DNA of 64,000 nt from Cylindrotheca closterium (lineage: Eukaryota; Bacillariophyta; Bacillariophyceae; Bacillariales; Bacillariaceae), in contig CAKOGP040000335.1 of assembly GCA_933822405.4 (NCBI GenBank), positions 372,001 through 436,000 of the forward strand. The letters are read 5' to 3'. This document shows, piece by piece, positions 22,201 through 33,200 of this stretch. The notes beneath the pieces are model-generated. The model did not search any database and was not told the DNA's origin. It worked only from the letters and a program-made list of their open reading frames with translations. The stretch's first letter is position 1. The number at the start of each line of letters is the position of its first letter. A program made the position numbers and the translations under genes.

Positions 22201-22499
22201 GTCATATTTCCAGACTAATTCCAGCTCACACGCCACTGGTTCAGAAGGCAACCATGGTTGAAGCAATCGTTCATGGGTTGAGTGAGGCTCATGGAAAAGA
22301 CTGGATTCATAAATCACACCATAGAGGGGGGTTTGGATTGCTCATCTATGAGCTCCTTCGGGACATCGAGTCGCTTCAAAGGATACCAGATGACGCTTAC
22401 GAGTTCAAGGCACTCATGAGCGGGTTTCTCTATGAAATCTCACCAAGTCAAACTGCCACCACAGAGCACTGTCGCGCTCGAGCAACAGCACACGGATAA
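19237..22499 (+). CDS. 1040-residue protein, diatom-type family of unknown function
   Basis: Three exons, 19237-19652, 19729-21023 and 21088-22499, join in frame through GT-AG introns. The N-terminal ~230 residues form a compact domain (PNVLLLGISYP, VILDYYWMPSGW, then VVYLPFCAHVCKEL) with a beta-alpha rhythm like a Rossmann or methyltransferase-type fold. No SAM-binding glycine motif is evident, so this is only a suggestion. Residues near 330-415 are a long basic/acidic coiled coil (KRKKEETKQEKLKIRKAEER and similar). A middle region (FFPGPAANIKAYDEPGEGVA, YLKGEQLERAK, GSAVQYVYIPEGT) and a C-terminal basic, disordered region with an all-helical end follow. The coiled coil and disorder suggest a scaffold or nuclear protein. 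The two introns are short (76 and 64 bases). Confidence 0.75.
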
Positions 22500-22783
22500 T
22501 GGCGCAGCACATTCGGTGCAAGGTATCAAGGGACAAAGATACCACAACTGAAAGTGTCATCCACCACAACGCACGATATATTGTTGTGCAAATTAGAGTT
22601 GTTTCGTATTGCCCGATTAGCTGGGAAACACTGACCCTGCAAATTGCAGAAGAGCAGTAGATATCTCATGAAAAGTGTGTACAGGCCATACAGCACTTGC
22701 TAACGAATTAGCACCGAGTAGGTCTCGAGTCACAACTTTGGGAAAATATAGCTAATGTATAGAGCCCAAGAGGCAAACTATTG

Positions 22784-23494
22784 TTAACTGGGCCTTCCTC
22801 CCCATGTTGCCCATGACCATCTACCGCCACTCCCTGAAGCATCTCCTTCGCTAGACTGCTCTGGTGGTTTCTGTTCGCTTAACGATAGCCATGACCATCT
22901 GCCACTGTTTTCCGGCGCACCTCTTTCCCGAGACTGCTTTGACTGCTTGTTTTCAATCATATGATCTTCCCTCTTTGTTCCTACCAGAGCGTGCCGAACA
23001 AGTTCCTTGGAGACAGTCGTGGCCACGCCATACACACCGACTGCCGCTAGTGACCAAACCAGGAGCCAACGAATTCCTCGTTTCGCCTCAATCTTTGCTT
23101 CAACGGCAGCTTCTTTTGCTGCTTCTTTTGCACTAGAAGCCATACTAACAGAAGCATCTCGAGCTGAGGACGCAAAACTTGACGAAGCATCTCTCACGAC
23201 ATGAGATGCCTTCGTAGTTGCTGCTGTGACCTGGCTTAAAGTAGCATCTTTGCCTTGCTTATAGAACCTGTCAAAAGACCCCGAGGCCCCCTTTGAAGCT
23301 GTTCGAGCCGTTTCCATTGCGGCTGACTTTCCAGTTTTGTAAGCAGATTCGGCATTCTTGGAAACGAACGAAGATCCTTCATTGATTGCTTCTGTGGCTT
23401 TGTTCTTCACGGCCGCTCCAAATTTGTCAGCTATGGACTTCAAGGTCCCTCTCATCTCCTTATAATCGTCGCAAGTCAGTCCAAGTCTTCGCAA
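22784..23494 (-). CDS. Ala/Ser/Lys-rich amphipathic protein with a membrane segment
   Basis: Coordinates give the open stretch; the first in-frame ATG is at 23455 (223 residues), and the frame is open upstream without an ATG. A short 5' exon is possible: an ATG at 23604 with a GTAAGG donor, joined to an acceptor near 23518, would be in phase, but this is speculative. Residues ~10-125 are low in bulky residues and repeat Ala, Ser, Lys and Thr with helical periodicity (SSFASSARDASVSMASSAKE), as in LEA proteins or lipid-droplet coat helices. A hydrophobic segment (WLLVWSLAAVGVYGVA) follows, then a hydrophilic tail with two copies of a GRWSW motif near the end. A membrane- or droplet-associated stress protein is plausible; function unknown. 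Confidence 0.6.
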   Translation of the reverse strand: MRRLGLTCDDYKEMRGTLKSIADKFGAAVKNKATEAINEGSSFVSKNAESAYKTGKSAAMETARTASKGASGSFDRFYKQGKDATLSQVTAATTKASHVVRDASSSFASSARDASVSMASSAKEAAKEAAVEAKIEAKRGIRWLLVWSLAAVGVYGVATTVSKELVRHALVGTKREDHMIENKQSKQSRERGAPENSGRWSWLSLSEQKPPEQSSEGDASGSGGRWSWATWGGRPS

Positions 23495-23743
23495 TGCAAT
23501 CGATTTCTGTTCGTGTTCTTGGTTTTTTGAATAAAGTCAATAATCGACTCGAACAACTAAAGTACTACAAAAGGCTTAGTCTACATCCCCAAAACCTTAC
23601 GCATGAAGCATGTTGCACGGTGGTGCTCAGTGCTCCCTTACGATGAGACGGCAATACCAGTTCTTTAGCACGACTTCGTTTCCAGTTGCAGTATTATTCT
23701 TCATTATGAAACCCATTCGAAACGATATGAAGTGACAAATAAA

Positions 23744-24826
23744 TCATTTCCCAACTCTTTTGGCATGTTTCGTGAGGACATCTGGAGTGATTTCCAAGCC
23801 CCAATGCAGTAATGTCTGCCGTATGACTGGGCTGATCGAATTGTCATTGTGGTCAGCCTGTGCAGCTATAATTTTGTTGCAGAGTTGAGACCGAAAACGC
23901 CCCTTGGGACCAGCACTTTTCAACCATCGGGATATCTGGCGTACATCATCGTCGCAACGACGACCTCTGTAGAAACGGCAGTACCACTGAAACCACCCAT
24001 ATGGGTCTACTGGAGTTATCCATCCACTTGACTCCCACATTCCAAGCGAGCCTCCACATTTTACGCCGTATTTATTGATTTCAGGTCGATAGGTCTTTGA
24101 AGTCAGCATATTCATAGGTAGACCTTTTATCCAATCTTTTTCTACCGAATCTTCAAGCACATCATTTGCGCTGTACGAAACGTTTGTCACTGCTGACGAA
24201 ATGGGGCGAAAATACGTGCCGCCAAAGCTGCCAGCTCTCAGGACTTCTTCTGGCGTACGATTCGGATGAAAGTCTTTGAGGAGATTTGAAACTTCTGAAG
24301 TAGTTGCTACGAAAGACAGCATGCCTGTCTCCTTGTTTCGCTTAGGAGGGCGACAAAACGAGGTCTCAATTTTGATGTCGAGAGGTGGCAGTACAGGAGG
24401 ATCTTTGTACATGTCCTTTTTTTGGACAACAAGTCGAGCCCGATATTCCTTTACAGTTGAATGATTCCCCGGTTGCGATGAGGGCTTTGATATTTCCTGT
24501 TTTGCTTTCGAATCGACCTTTGAACTCGTTTTGCATTGCAGCTGTAATTTATTGACCACCTTCAACGCACTTTCCCAATCCTCCGCTTCCTCCGAAGAAC
24601 GTTTGTGTCGCTTTACGGACCTGGTCATCTTGCCCAATGTCTTCATCACATTCAATTCTTCCAATGTTTCATGATCAAGATCTTTCAGTACTTCGCCCGC
24701 CTCACCAAGGAAAGCAAGACATGCTTTGGCACTTGGTACATCCTTGTCTAGTTCGGCGTGAAGGCTTTTCAGAGATGCTTCTGCCTTCTTTGCAGCCATG
24801 TTGTGTCTGTACTTTCTTTTCTTCAT
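23744..24826 (-). CDS. Conserved protein of unknown function (GWFQWYCRFYxGRR family)
   Basis: A 360-residue intronless protein from the ATG at 24826; the frame continues upstream only from a non-ATG codon. The N-terminal half is basic and helical. The C-terminal half carries strongly conserved-looking blocks: TPEEVLRAGSFGGTYFRPI, INKYGVKCGGSLGMWESSGW, DPYGWFQWYCRFYRGRRCDD and RWLKSAGPKGRFRSQLCNKI. From memory, equivalent blocks occur in uncharacterised proteins of algae and fungi. Many invariant Trp, Tyr, Gly and Arg residues suggest an enzyme or nucleic-acid-binding role, but I cannot name one. The stop lies about 250 bases from the gene at 22784. Confidence 0.8.
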   Translation of the reverse strand: MKKRKYRHNMAAKKAEASLKSLHAELDKDVPSAKACLAFLGEAGEVLKDLDHETLEELNVMKTLGKMTRSVKRHKRSSEEAEDWESALKVVNKLQLQCKTSSKVDSKAKQEISKPSSQPGNHSTVKEYRARLVVQKKDMYKDPPVLPPLDIKIETSFCRPPKRNKETGMLSFVATTSEVSNLLKDFHPNRTPEEVLRAGSFGGTYFRPISSAVTNVSYSANDVLEDSVEKDWIKGLPMNMLTSKTYRPEINKYGVKCGGSLGMWESSGWITPVDPYGWFQWYCRFYRGRRCDDDVRQISRWLKSAGPKGRFRSQLCNKIIAAQADHNDNSISPVIRQTLLHWGLEITPDVLTKHAKRVGK

Positions 24827-25179
24827 TTGTGACGCATGGGTGCAGTAGATAAAATCAGAACGAACTACAGAAGTAGTAAAGTTCGACCAAAAGGACCAAC
24901 CCACGTTTCCTGCTTGAGCTGGTTTTTAATCAATCACCGTCCAAGGCCCAGCAGGGATGGGGTGGGAGGGAAATAAGTAAATACGTCTTTCTAGATATCC
25001 ACAGTAAAGCTCCACAAATTGATTGGACTAGACTTTAGTTAGCTGCTAGAGCAACTGAAACCGAAAAGGTACCGGTACTGTAGGATTTGACCACCAAAAC
25101 TAATTTTTAATCCAATGATTCGATCCCTTTCTCAGCTTACTCTTGCTCTCTGCCCCCGAACTTGCAACACACAGAATGC
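24827..25179. promoter_or_regulatory. Divergent promoter region
   Basis: 353 bases between the minus-strand conserved protein and the plus-strand glycosyltransferase. A TACCGGTA palindrome lies at 25070-25077, about 100 bases before the glycosyltransferase start. No TATA box is clear. Confidence 0.45.
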
Positions 25180-26460
25180 ATGAGGCATGTTGGGCCATGG
25201 TGTTCTATTACGATGAGATGGGAAGAAAGGAAAGGATGTAGAAGAATCATCGTTGTTTTATTTGGGCTAGCTTGCTTCGTGCGTCTGAAGTCTACAAAAC
25301 TCCTGAAGCCAAAATCCCACCAAGAACCCCAACGGACAAAGCGAACCGCCAACAAAGCTCACCACCTTTCATCATTTCAATGGACATCCAATTCAACTTC
25401 AGAGTTTCAAGATGAGAAGTGCAAACGAGTATATGAATGGTCTTTGATGGATCATTGGGAAGCGAATGATAAAAGCGCCATTGACTTCTCCAATCTACCA
25501 CAAACCCGGCTGGTACGAGTGGAACGTAGTTGGCACTCCTGGGTTGCCACAGAAGCTCACAAATCCAAATCGGAAAAAGATACCCACGCAAAAATGGAAA
25601 TTTCGATTCGAAGCAAAGAGTTGAAACTCACCGTAGTTGACATGCAAGTCTTTGATGGGACCCAGTCCTACTCATTTGCCGCTCAAAATCTGTGGCATCG
25701 TATGATTCCTCTCTATCATTCTTGGGTGGGTCTGCAAACGGCCATGCACAAGTATGACTTGGTTTCCGAACAAGTAGTGTTCTACTTTAACTGTCAAAAG
25801 CACGGGAAACACTTGGACGATCTACCAAATGAATGGGAAAAAATGGGTGAAGTGTCCTGTGACGAAACACTCCTCGACAATGCCGATATTGTCATTCTAC
25901 CACCTAACAATGGCTTTCTTTGGGATTTGGCTTGGGATATGGAATTGAGGTGCCATGACTCAATCATGTTCAAGTCGTTTGCTAGTCTGTTTGTGGACAA
26001 GTCTTCCCGTGTGGAACCTACCGAGCCGATGGGTTGCCTCATCAGTCGGAAAGGACGGCCCAACCGACGAGTGCAGAATTGGAATGAAACTCTGACCATG
26101 ATGAAAGAAGTTTTTCCTCGTGTTCAAGTACTAACACTGACACAATATCATACGACTGATGAGACGGTGAGAATACTGCAAGATTGCCGCGTTCTGTTTG
26201 GTGTTCATGGTGCAGGCCACAGCAATGCCTTGTTCACCCGGCCTGGAGTGGCAGTTGTAGAAATGATTGGGAACGCGAAACCAGCGTACTTTCGCAACAT
26301 CAACATGTTACTTGGACAATACTACGAAAGCATTCAAGGCGACAGTGCACATGGAATGAGTGGTCTCTACATGGTAAATCTTACCGAAGCGAAAGGTGCA
26401 TTGGCTCGCGCAAATGAACATACGAGACTTTGGATTCAGTCCCATGGTCACTGGAGATGA
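25180..26460 (+). CDS. GT61-type (DUF563) glycosyltransferase
   Basis: Type II membrane protein of the secretory pathway, 426 residues from the ATG at 25180. A basic stretch and a membrane anchor (RRIIVVLFGLACFVRL) at about residues 20-36 precede a stem and a catalytic region. The C-terminal third has the family hallmark: a VRILQDCRVLFGVHGAGHSN block followed by a strand and PGVAVVEMIGN, then YFRNINMLLGQYY. This HGAGxxN motif is shared by plant xylosyl/arabinosyltransferases and animal EOGT, which use nucleotide sugars in the Golgi or ER. The acceptor and sugar cannot be told from sequence. The gene is single-exon, and its 3' end converges on the APH-1 gene with 132 bases between stops. Confidence 0.85.
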   Translation: MRHVGPWCSITMRWEERKGCRRIIVVLFGLACFVRLKSTKLLKPKSHQEPQRTKRTANKAHHLSSFQWTSNSTSEFQDEKCKRVYEWSLMDHWEANDKSAIDFSNLPQTRLVRVERSWHSWVATEAHKSKSEKDTHAKMEISIRSKELKLTVVDMQVFDGTQSYSFAAQNLWHRMIPLYHSWVGLQTAMHKYDLVSEQVVFYFNCQKHGKHLDDLPNEWEKMGEVSCDETLLDNADIVILPPNNGFLWDLAWDMELRCHDSIMFKSFASLFVDKSSRVEPTEPMGCLISRKGRPNRRVQNWNETLTMMKEVFPRVQVLTLTQYHTTDETVRILQDCRVLFGVHGAGHSNALFTRPGVAVVEMIGNAKPAYFRNINMLLGQYYESIQGDSAHGMSGLYMVNLTEAKGALARANEHTRLWIQSHGHWR

Positions 26461-26592
26461 ATACAATAGTGTCAATTGTCGTATTGCCACTGGTAGATAT
26501 TTGGATGTTGTACAATTTTCAAGTTGTAATCATTATATTAAGGAATATACAGATGCCATTTGTTACATTAGACAAAAAAGGAGAATAAACAT

Positions 26593-27597
26593 TTATCCCG
26601 TACTTCTCATTTGTTCGACATAATCCATGCCATTTTCATTTTCACCCACTCTGCTAGCGTGGCTGGCGTAGCTGAAAGAAGCCGGAAGACTTAGTCTTTG
26701 GCTGGAGTGTGGAAGAGGCTTGTAGATCTTACTGATTCCAGCACGGAACAGCCACAAGACGGAAAGGACGGTACTAAATAACAGGGGCAAAGAAAAGGTG
26801 CATCCATGGTTGTACTGGTTGAGTGTTGTGAAGCCAGCGGCGACGAAGTGGGAAGCTAAGACCGTGATCAAGGCCATGTTTCCGCCCATTCGAGTATTTC
26901 CAAAATAGGAACCAAACTGTCTGTGTCGAGGGTTCATATCATTAAGGTTGCCTCCGCCACGGGGGAAGATGACACGTCGTCGAACTCCAAAGAAAGTGAA
27001 AAGCATCCAAAAGATGTCCAAGAAAAAGAAGCAGCAGCAGTTCAAAGCAGAGACAGCCAAACTTGGAACATATGGGCAACTTGGTTGGTAAAGAACACCA
27101 GTTGTTGCTGTTTCACTAGCCAAAAGCGAACCAAAAAATAAGATTGCGTGCATTCCTCCGAAACCAACACCAGCAGCTAGACCACTTGCAGCATCATTGA
27201 GTTCGAGCTTAAGCTTGGCAGTAGCGACATCAGAAGTTGTAGATGCATTGTCATCACTACCAGCGTTCTCTTCGCGCTCGGCCTCGGAGGCTGCGATTGA
27301 CTGTTCGACGGCCTGTTCAACCTGGTGGTACAGCTTGACAAATCCCACACGGACAAGGAATTGGCACAAGACGGCAGGTGCGATGGCAAACCATTTCCAC
27401 GAGACACCGATCAAATCATTGAAAATATACCAAAACAACCCACTGCCCACAGAAGAAAGCAAAAAGAAAAAGGCAGCACTAATGGCAACAATCAGTAGCT
27501 GAGACTTTGGGTAAATAATCTGACTAAAGAAGCAGATCAGTGGGGCCAAGCCAACGGCGGCCGATCCCAAGACGAGGGCTATCGAGTCTATTGACAT
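26593..27597 (-). CDS. APH1: Gamma-secretase subunit APH-1
   Basis: A scaffold subunit of the intramembrane protease gamma-secretase, in the ER/Golgi and plasma membrane. It has 334 residues, is intronless and has about seven helices, the family topology. Helix 5 begins SGLAAGVGFGGMHAILFF, containing the GxxxG assembly motif and the conserved His. Helix 6 has the second conserved His in VLASHFVAAGFTTLNQY. The N-terminal helix (GSAAVGLAPLICFF) and the VSWKWFAIAP segment also fit. An acidic/Ser insert near residues 110-130 and a basic insert near 215-225 are extra loops. Diatoms would need presenilin, nicastrin and PEN-2 elsewhere to form the complex; none is in this window. Confidence 0.88.
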   Translation of the reverse strand: MSIDSIALVLGSAAVGLAPLICFFSQIIYPKSQLLIVAISAAFFFLLSSVGSGLFWYIFNDLIGVSWKWFAIAPAVLCQFLVRVGFVKLYHQVEQAVEQSIAASEAEREENAGSDDNASTTSDVATAKLKLELNDAASGLAAGVGFGGMHAILFFGSLLASETATTGVLYQPSCPYVPSLAVSALNCCCFFFLDIFWMLFTFFGVRRRVIFPRGGGNLNDMNPRHRQFGSYFGNTRMGGNMALITVLASHFVAAGFTTLNQYNHGCTFSLPLLFSTVLSVLWLFRAGISKIYKPLPHSSQRLSLPASFSYASHASRVGENENGMDYVEQMRSTG

Positions 27598-27945
27598 CGT
27601 TGATAGGTTCTGTTTGTTTTTGGTTTTCTTGTTTCGTGGAGCAACAAAAAGTCGGCCGTTTTTCTATTTCGAATTGATCGATTGGCCAGTTACGCCGGTG
27701 TGGCTCCTACTGGATTTGTAGTAGAAAATAATTCGCAAGCCGCCGGCCAAACTTTGAACGTTGTGATGGCAAGCGCGTTTCTAGGTCCTAAAATAGTTTC
27801 AAATGATAATACCTAAATTGTGGTGAGAGACTATTTTTAATTGTGGTGGATACTACCGGCATGTTTCATGCTTGTGCAATCTTAATTTCGACGTTAGGTG
27901 GGTATTGGTTGTATGTACATGGGCAATTTGAATAAGTCGAAATCA
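27598..27945. other. Intergenic between two minus-strand genes
   Basis: 348 bases between the start of APH-1 and the end of endonuclease V. It should carry the APH-1 promoter. No other feature is seen. Confidence 0.5.
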
Positions 27946-29309
27946 TCACGACATGGTTGCCGCCATCTCCCTGTCGCCTTGCACTTGCATGGGATCGACT
28001 ACTTCGACGTTGGACTTGTCGGAACTTCGCATCAGCTCACGTCCATACAAATCGGCGATTCGCACTGGTTCTGGAATTCGATGCTGACACAAGGATGCAG
28101 TAATCTGTATGGCCTTGGTCAAGGAAACTCGATGCCCTATACTGACAAAGATTGGCTTGATAGTACCACCACTACTCAGTTGATTCGACTTTTTGGAATT
28201 GCTATGACCTCCATGGCCCACCAATGCACAACCCAAGATCGGAAAGCGTTTATCCGCGCCACTTAATGGAATGGCAAGTCCATTGCAAAAGTGGGATAGC
28301 TCTGTCACTAGAGTTTTTCGATCCATTGGTTCCTGCATGTTTGTCTTGGATGCTGTTTTGGGACTCATTGCTTCTCCGTTGGTTGGGTCGGGTGAGGTTC
28401 GTTGGACGATGGTACCTCGGACGTGCATCAACTGCGGAGGAAGAGTTTGTGAGTTTTGTCCAATGGTATCATTTAAGTTTTGTAGAAAGTCGTCAATTGC
28501 TGCTGCAAGTCGCTCTCGTGTCCACCCGCCTTCGTACAACAAGGTCTTTCCAATTCCAATGGTTGGAATGTTCGTTCGCGTCCCAAGAAAGCAGGCGATT
28601 CCAGCGTGTCTTGGATGGAGAATACCATTCCTATAATGGAAGTGAGGGATCGGTAGATACACAATGTTAGAAAATGGCATGCATCAATAGATAAACAATG
28701 CGATCTCAGTGTGCCGACACTAGTATCTTGCGTGAAACTGCTGAATGTTGCTTGAGGCGGCTGAATGAATGACTGGATCATGACTCACCCATCCACCAAT
28801 ATTGCTTTTGGTGTCATGTCTGGATATTCACGAACTTGTCGATGTACCAACTCTTGCAGTGGGTCAATCTCTCTAAAGGCAAGAAAAGTTGAAACATATG
28901 GTATTGTCAAGTTGAAGTATTTGTAGTCACGATAGACGCAACTCAAGGATCGTTTATCGATAATGACGTAGACTGCCACAGCTTTATCCTCTTCATTTTC
29001 TGGGAAGCTGACATCGACACCACCGTAGAACTCGGGATTGCTCGAAAAAGAGTAAACATCCTTGTGATCGTCTTTAATGACATGGAAGAGCGGGTTGTCG
29101 GGAACGACCGAAGTATCGATTGGAGGATCAGCCTCCATTTGGACCATGGAAGCCACAATCTCTTGTTCCAGCTTCCACACTTCCCGTTGCGAATTGGAAA
29201 TTGTTCGCTTTTTGCTATCACCAGTTGCCATTGTCGTCATTGTTACGGATACTGTTCTTGTATGGTTGGTTGTTGTTCCATTCTTGCGACGTTTGGGTTC
29301 TGGTTGCAT
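27946..29309 (-). CDS. ENDOV: Endonuclease V
   Basis: A Mg2+-dependent nuclease that nicks one base 3' of deoxyinosine in DNA in bacteria and inosine in RNA in animals. Two exons, 29309-28789 and 28630-27946, give 401 residues; the 158-base intron has GTGAGT...TAG ends, and the junction restores ILVDGNGILHPRHAGIA. Catalytic acids are visible in FYGGVDVSF (Asp), STFLAFREI (Glu) and ILVDG (Asp). The wedge motif is PYVSTF, as in the animal enzymes. GHRVSLTKAIQITASL marks the end of the fold. The N-terminal ~35 residues contain a PKRRK-like basic run, possibly nuclear. An internal Ser/Thr/Asn-rich insert after residue 230 makes it longer than bacterial homologues. Confidence 0.92.
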
Positions 29310-30289
29310 GTTTCGGGAGAAGGCCAACAGAAAACAGAGCTGAAACAGTTTCCTTTGTATTTACAGTGAGTGCAGTATGACGTCATATATAATATATTGT
29401 TTTTCAGAAAAATCGGCAGATTCTCCTTTTTGGCAATGTTGTCCCACTGCAAGATTGATGTGTTGTTGTTGTCGTTATTGTTGTTGCAGAAAGTGAACAC
29501 CTGTACAGTATGAAATCTACCTATGCAAGATCATAAGCAGCGCATAAGCTAACTATCATCGATAGCTTTTTGCGTTTGACTTGAGAGAATATGCTTGCTT
29601 TTGAAGGCTCCAATGGTCATCATGATGACTTGGAAAAGTATCTTGTTCGCCACCGAGAATGTGTCAACACAACTACGAGTCGTAAACAGTCTGTGGTTTG
29701 TCAAAAATAATCATTAATATACATGTTCTATTAGCAAAATACGACCCTCTCTTAGATTTCTTGTCAATCATAGCATGGGCGGTTCATTCCATTTTTGTTT
29801 CAGCGAGTATGTGCAAACAGCTTGTTAGTCTTTCTGAATTCCTCCCTTTCTTGTCTTCTGGCCGATTTCTTGAATCCACCTAGCAGTGGCTTCTTGTCTG
29901 GTCTCATACTGGCGGCAAGCTTTGTGGAAGCGAGAATGAGAAGGAAAAGGAAGGAGATATTTCGGAGCGCATTCATCTTGATGTGTTTGTTTGTGTGTGT
30001 GTGTGTTTGCAAAATGGGGCGATTTGTCGGGTTTCTTGTGCATAAAGTTTTTGGAACGATTTATTTGTCACCCTTCGAGAACCATGCGAATAAATGATTG
30101 ATCGGCTCGATTTCACACTCAATTCAACGCTCGTGACCAAAAAAGGACTGAAATAGGACTCGGAACATCAACACGACTGGTGGGTGATTTCGACAACTTC
30201 CGAGAAAGAGTTTTGGGTGCAAGTTGGTTGCCAACCAACAGCACACCACCAAAACTACACACACCACAGACTGTACACTACAGGGGACA
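29310..30289. other. Intergenic, divergent
   Basis: About 980 bases between endonuclease V and the long LRR gene, with no supported gene. It contains a GTT repeat tract near 29460-29486 and a GT run near 29990-30008. The last 70 bases before the ATG at 30290 are rich in CA/AC and read like a 5' leader. Confidence 0.5.
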
Positions 30290-33200
30290 ATGGGGATTTA
30301 CGATTTCTTTGCTGCAAACTATACTGCAGCCGCGGAAGCCACTTCAGATTCCAGGATAACTGCAGGCAATGGACCACAAAATTTCGAACTGTCGAATGAA
30401 TCAGCGCCCAATGGTGAAAGCACCTCCGATTCTTCCAGTGATTCGGACTCGACCAGCGATCACAACGACGGCTCGCATAATTTCCGAAGGCCCTTTACGG
30501 ATTCTGAGAACAGCAATAGTAGCAATAGTAGATCCGAATCGGAATCCGCATCAGAAGCCAACATATCCCTGTCCGAGTCCGAAAAACAACAATCTCGCAG
30601 CGATAGTGGTTCCTCTTCCTCTGGTTCTGGAAATTCGCCAAAATCGAAATTAATGTACGATGCCTGGCAAAATAGAGGCCCAAGCTCGTCGCCTGATAGA
30701 TCGGCGATTGGCGCAGGATCACAAGCATCACCTACTAGGTCCGCTGGGAGCTCCAGCACCGAAAGTGCGTTGAGGGGACCTCTTCCAACTGCGAGCTATG
30801 ATAATGGGGAAAATAGTACCGCCGCTGCAGAAGCTTCTCTGCAAACGACTGATAGTTACGGTTGGCCAGTGTCCGCCAGCACGAATGACGATGATGATAA
30901 TAATAATAATAACAACTTCGGTGCAGAAGTGTTGCATCCGACCGCACGGGCGCTGACGGAGAAAATGCTAAATGAGAAATCATCATCGGATTCCGGTGGG
31001 TCTCGGACGCCACAACGGGGCAATTCGGAAAGGCAAACGAACGACCAATCGTCATCATCGGAAGAAAAAGGAGAAGAAGAAAGTGGAGGATCAACGTCAA
31101 GGGTGCAACCAAAGAATACTAGCAAGAGAAGAATTGGAAAGGAGGAGAGAAGCCAAGGGGAAGAATCTTCGGCTTCTCGTAGCAAATCCGAAAGCTCTGC
31201 TTCTGATGACAGCTCAGTTCCCGCTGGCCCAATACCCATCGAAACAAAATTCAAAACAGGTGTAGTGACAGAAGAGAGCTTCTCCTCGGTGTCGTCGTCT
31301 TCCAGTGACGAATCAGGGTCGCAATCGGAAGAGTCATCCAGTAATAATTCGGGGCAATCCAAGGAAGAATCGAGCCAAAAGTCGAGCAGTCAGTCATCAT
31401 CAGAGAGAAGCAAAGAGTCAAATGCAAAGAGTGAATCCTCCAACCCGCTAAAGAGAATGGAGGAACGGCGACAAGAGAGAATTTCGGAATCCGAGGGAAG
31501 CAGCGCTTCATCACGGAGGAATGAAAGGGAAAATGTTGATTCACAAACTAGTGAAGGAAAAGGGAAGATAAAGAATTCTTCCGATGCATCGTTCGGTTCG
31601 TCAAGCTCCGAAAGCCGCTATGAAAGGAAGTCTGATGCCAGCCTGCTGCTAGATACAAAAGCGAAAAAGGAAGCCGCACGCAATGATCCGAACGCATCAA
31701 AGTCGCCTGATTCCAATTCAGAGGAGTCTGGCTTCTCTCCGCTACCACCGCTACCGCCGTTACCAAAACCAAGGATCGAAAGGTTGAAGGGTGGATCAAC
31801 CTCGAGTTCATCAGGATTTTCTGTTTCCAGCTCACAAACCTCAAAAGGAAGTCCTTCGGAGAAATCGCGGAAGAGAAAGTCAGATCGTGAATCTTCAGGT
31901 TCTTTAGCGTCGTCTAGTAGCCGTTCAAAGTCTTCCAGGTCAGCTTCACCGAAACCAAGGGTCAAAAAGAGAGATAGCAAATCTTCCGGAACCAAGTCCG
32001 AAGTTTCAATGGAGTCATTTGGCTCATCGTCATCGTCGTCTTCTAATTCAAGAACTTTGATGAAATCATTTGGATATGTGCCACCAGAAGCTCAAGTCGT
32101 AAGTTCAGATCGAGATTCTTCAAGCTCTTCAAAATCGGCTAGTGCCAAAGCAAGCCGTTCCAAATCAAGAAGCGATTCGCCAGAGCCTCATATCGAAAAG
32201 CCAGAGGATAAGACTACAGATTCATCAAAAACATCCCCAGCCAGCTCAAAGGTTTCAGCATTTGCTCTGGGTCCACCGAGCTCTCAAAGTGAAAAGGCAA
32301 AGAGGAAGGCTGGAACTGACGCAGAAGAGGAAGTAAACAACTTTGCGCTTGACAAAAAGCTTGAGCTGAAAAGTGATTCAAGCTCCTCGAGCCCAGATAT
32401 CCCTGCTTCGGACGAGAAACGAAGACCCTACAACGACTTTCTTCCAAGTCCATCAACTGATCCTGAAGTCAGACGTACAGTCGATGCTGTTGTTCGTTCT
32501 GAACACGATTCTGATGAGTTTCAATGGGTCCCTTCGGACAAAAATGGGTGGATGCCACCATTCACTCATGTGCCCACCACAATCCAATCAATACCAGCAA
32601 GAGATGCACAGCATATGGAACGACAACCGGTACTCCCTCATGTACGGAGTCAAGCGAAACAGTTTGTAGTGTCTGAAGAGAATTACAGACCTGATCCTCC
32701 ATTTGGATACGCAAGAAGTAACGAAAACGCTTTTGAAAACATGGAAATGCCCCCCTCGTATGGAAATATGCTTGCTACTGGAACTTATCGCCCGAACTTG
32801 GGACACACTGTAGGTAATGTCCCTCCTGTGCCTCGAATGGACATGAAGATGCGACAAAAAGAGTACCATGGCGTTCCACCAGTAACGGAGATATCTTTGT
32901 TCCCAAGATACGATGACGAATCAACACTTGGAACTGAAGGCTTTCATTATGCTCCATTCATGATGGGAGGTCCGAGGGAATTTTTGAGCCAGCAACCTCA
33001 GTATGCCATCCCCAACACTAGACAGCTTAACACACCAGGGCCAATGGTTCGAATGAGCGAAGTTCTTCGGAGCGAGGGAGCAGACCCACCTGAAGGGAAG
33101 GGGCCAGGTCGAGCCTCCTCGTATCTTCAGTTTATCAACAAGCCAACGGCACCGGCGCCACCAGCAAAATTCCAAGAAGCAAAGCAGGAGGAAAAAAGGC

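Noticed and set aside
30460..32456. Several 65-170 codon open frames antisense to the serine-rich exon
   Set aside because: They mirror the biased Ser/Glu/Lys codons of the real gene and have no independent support.
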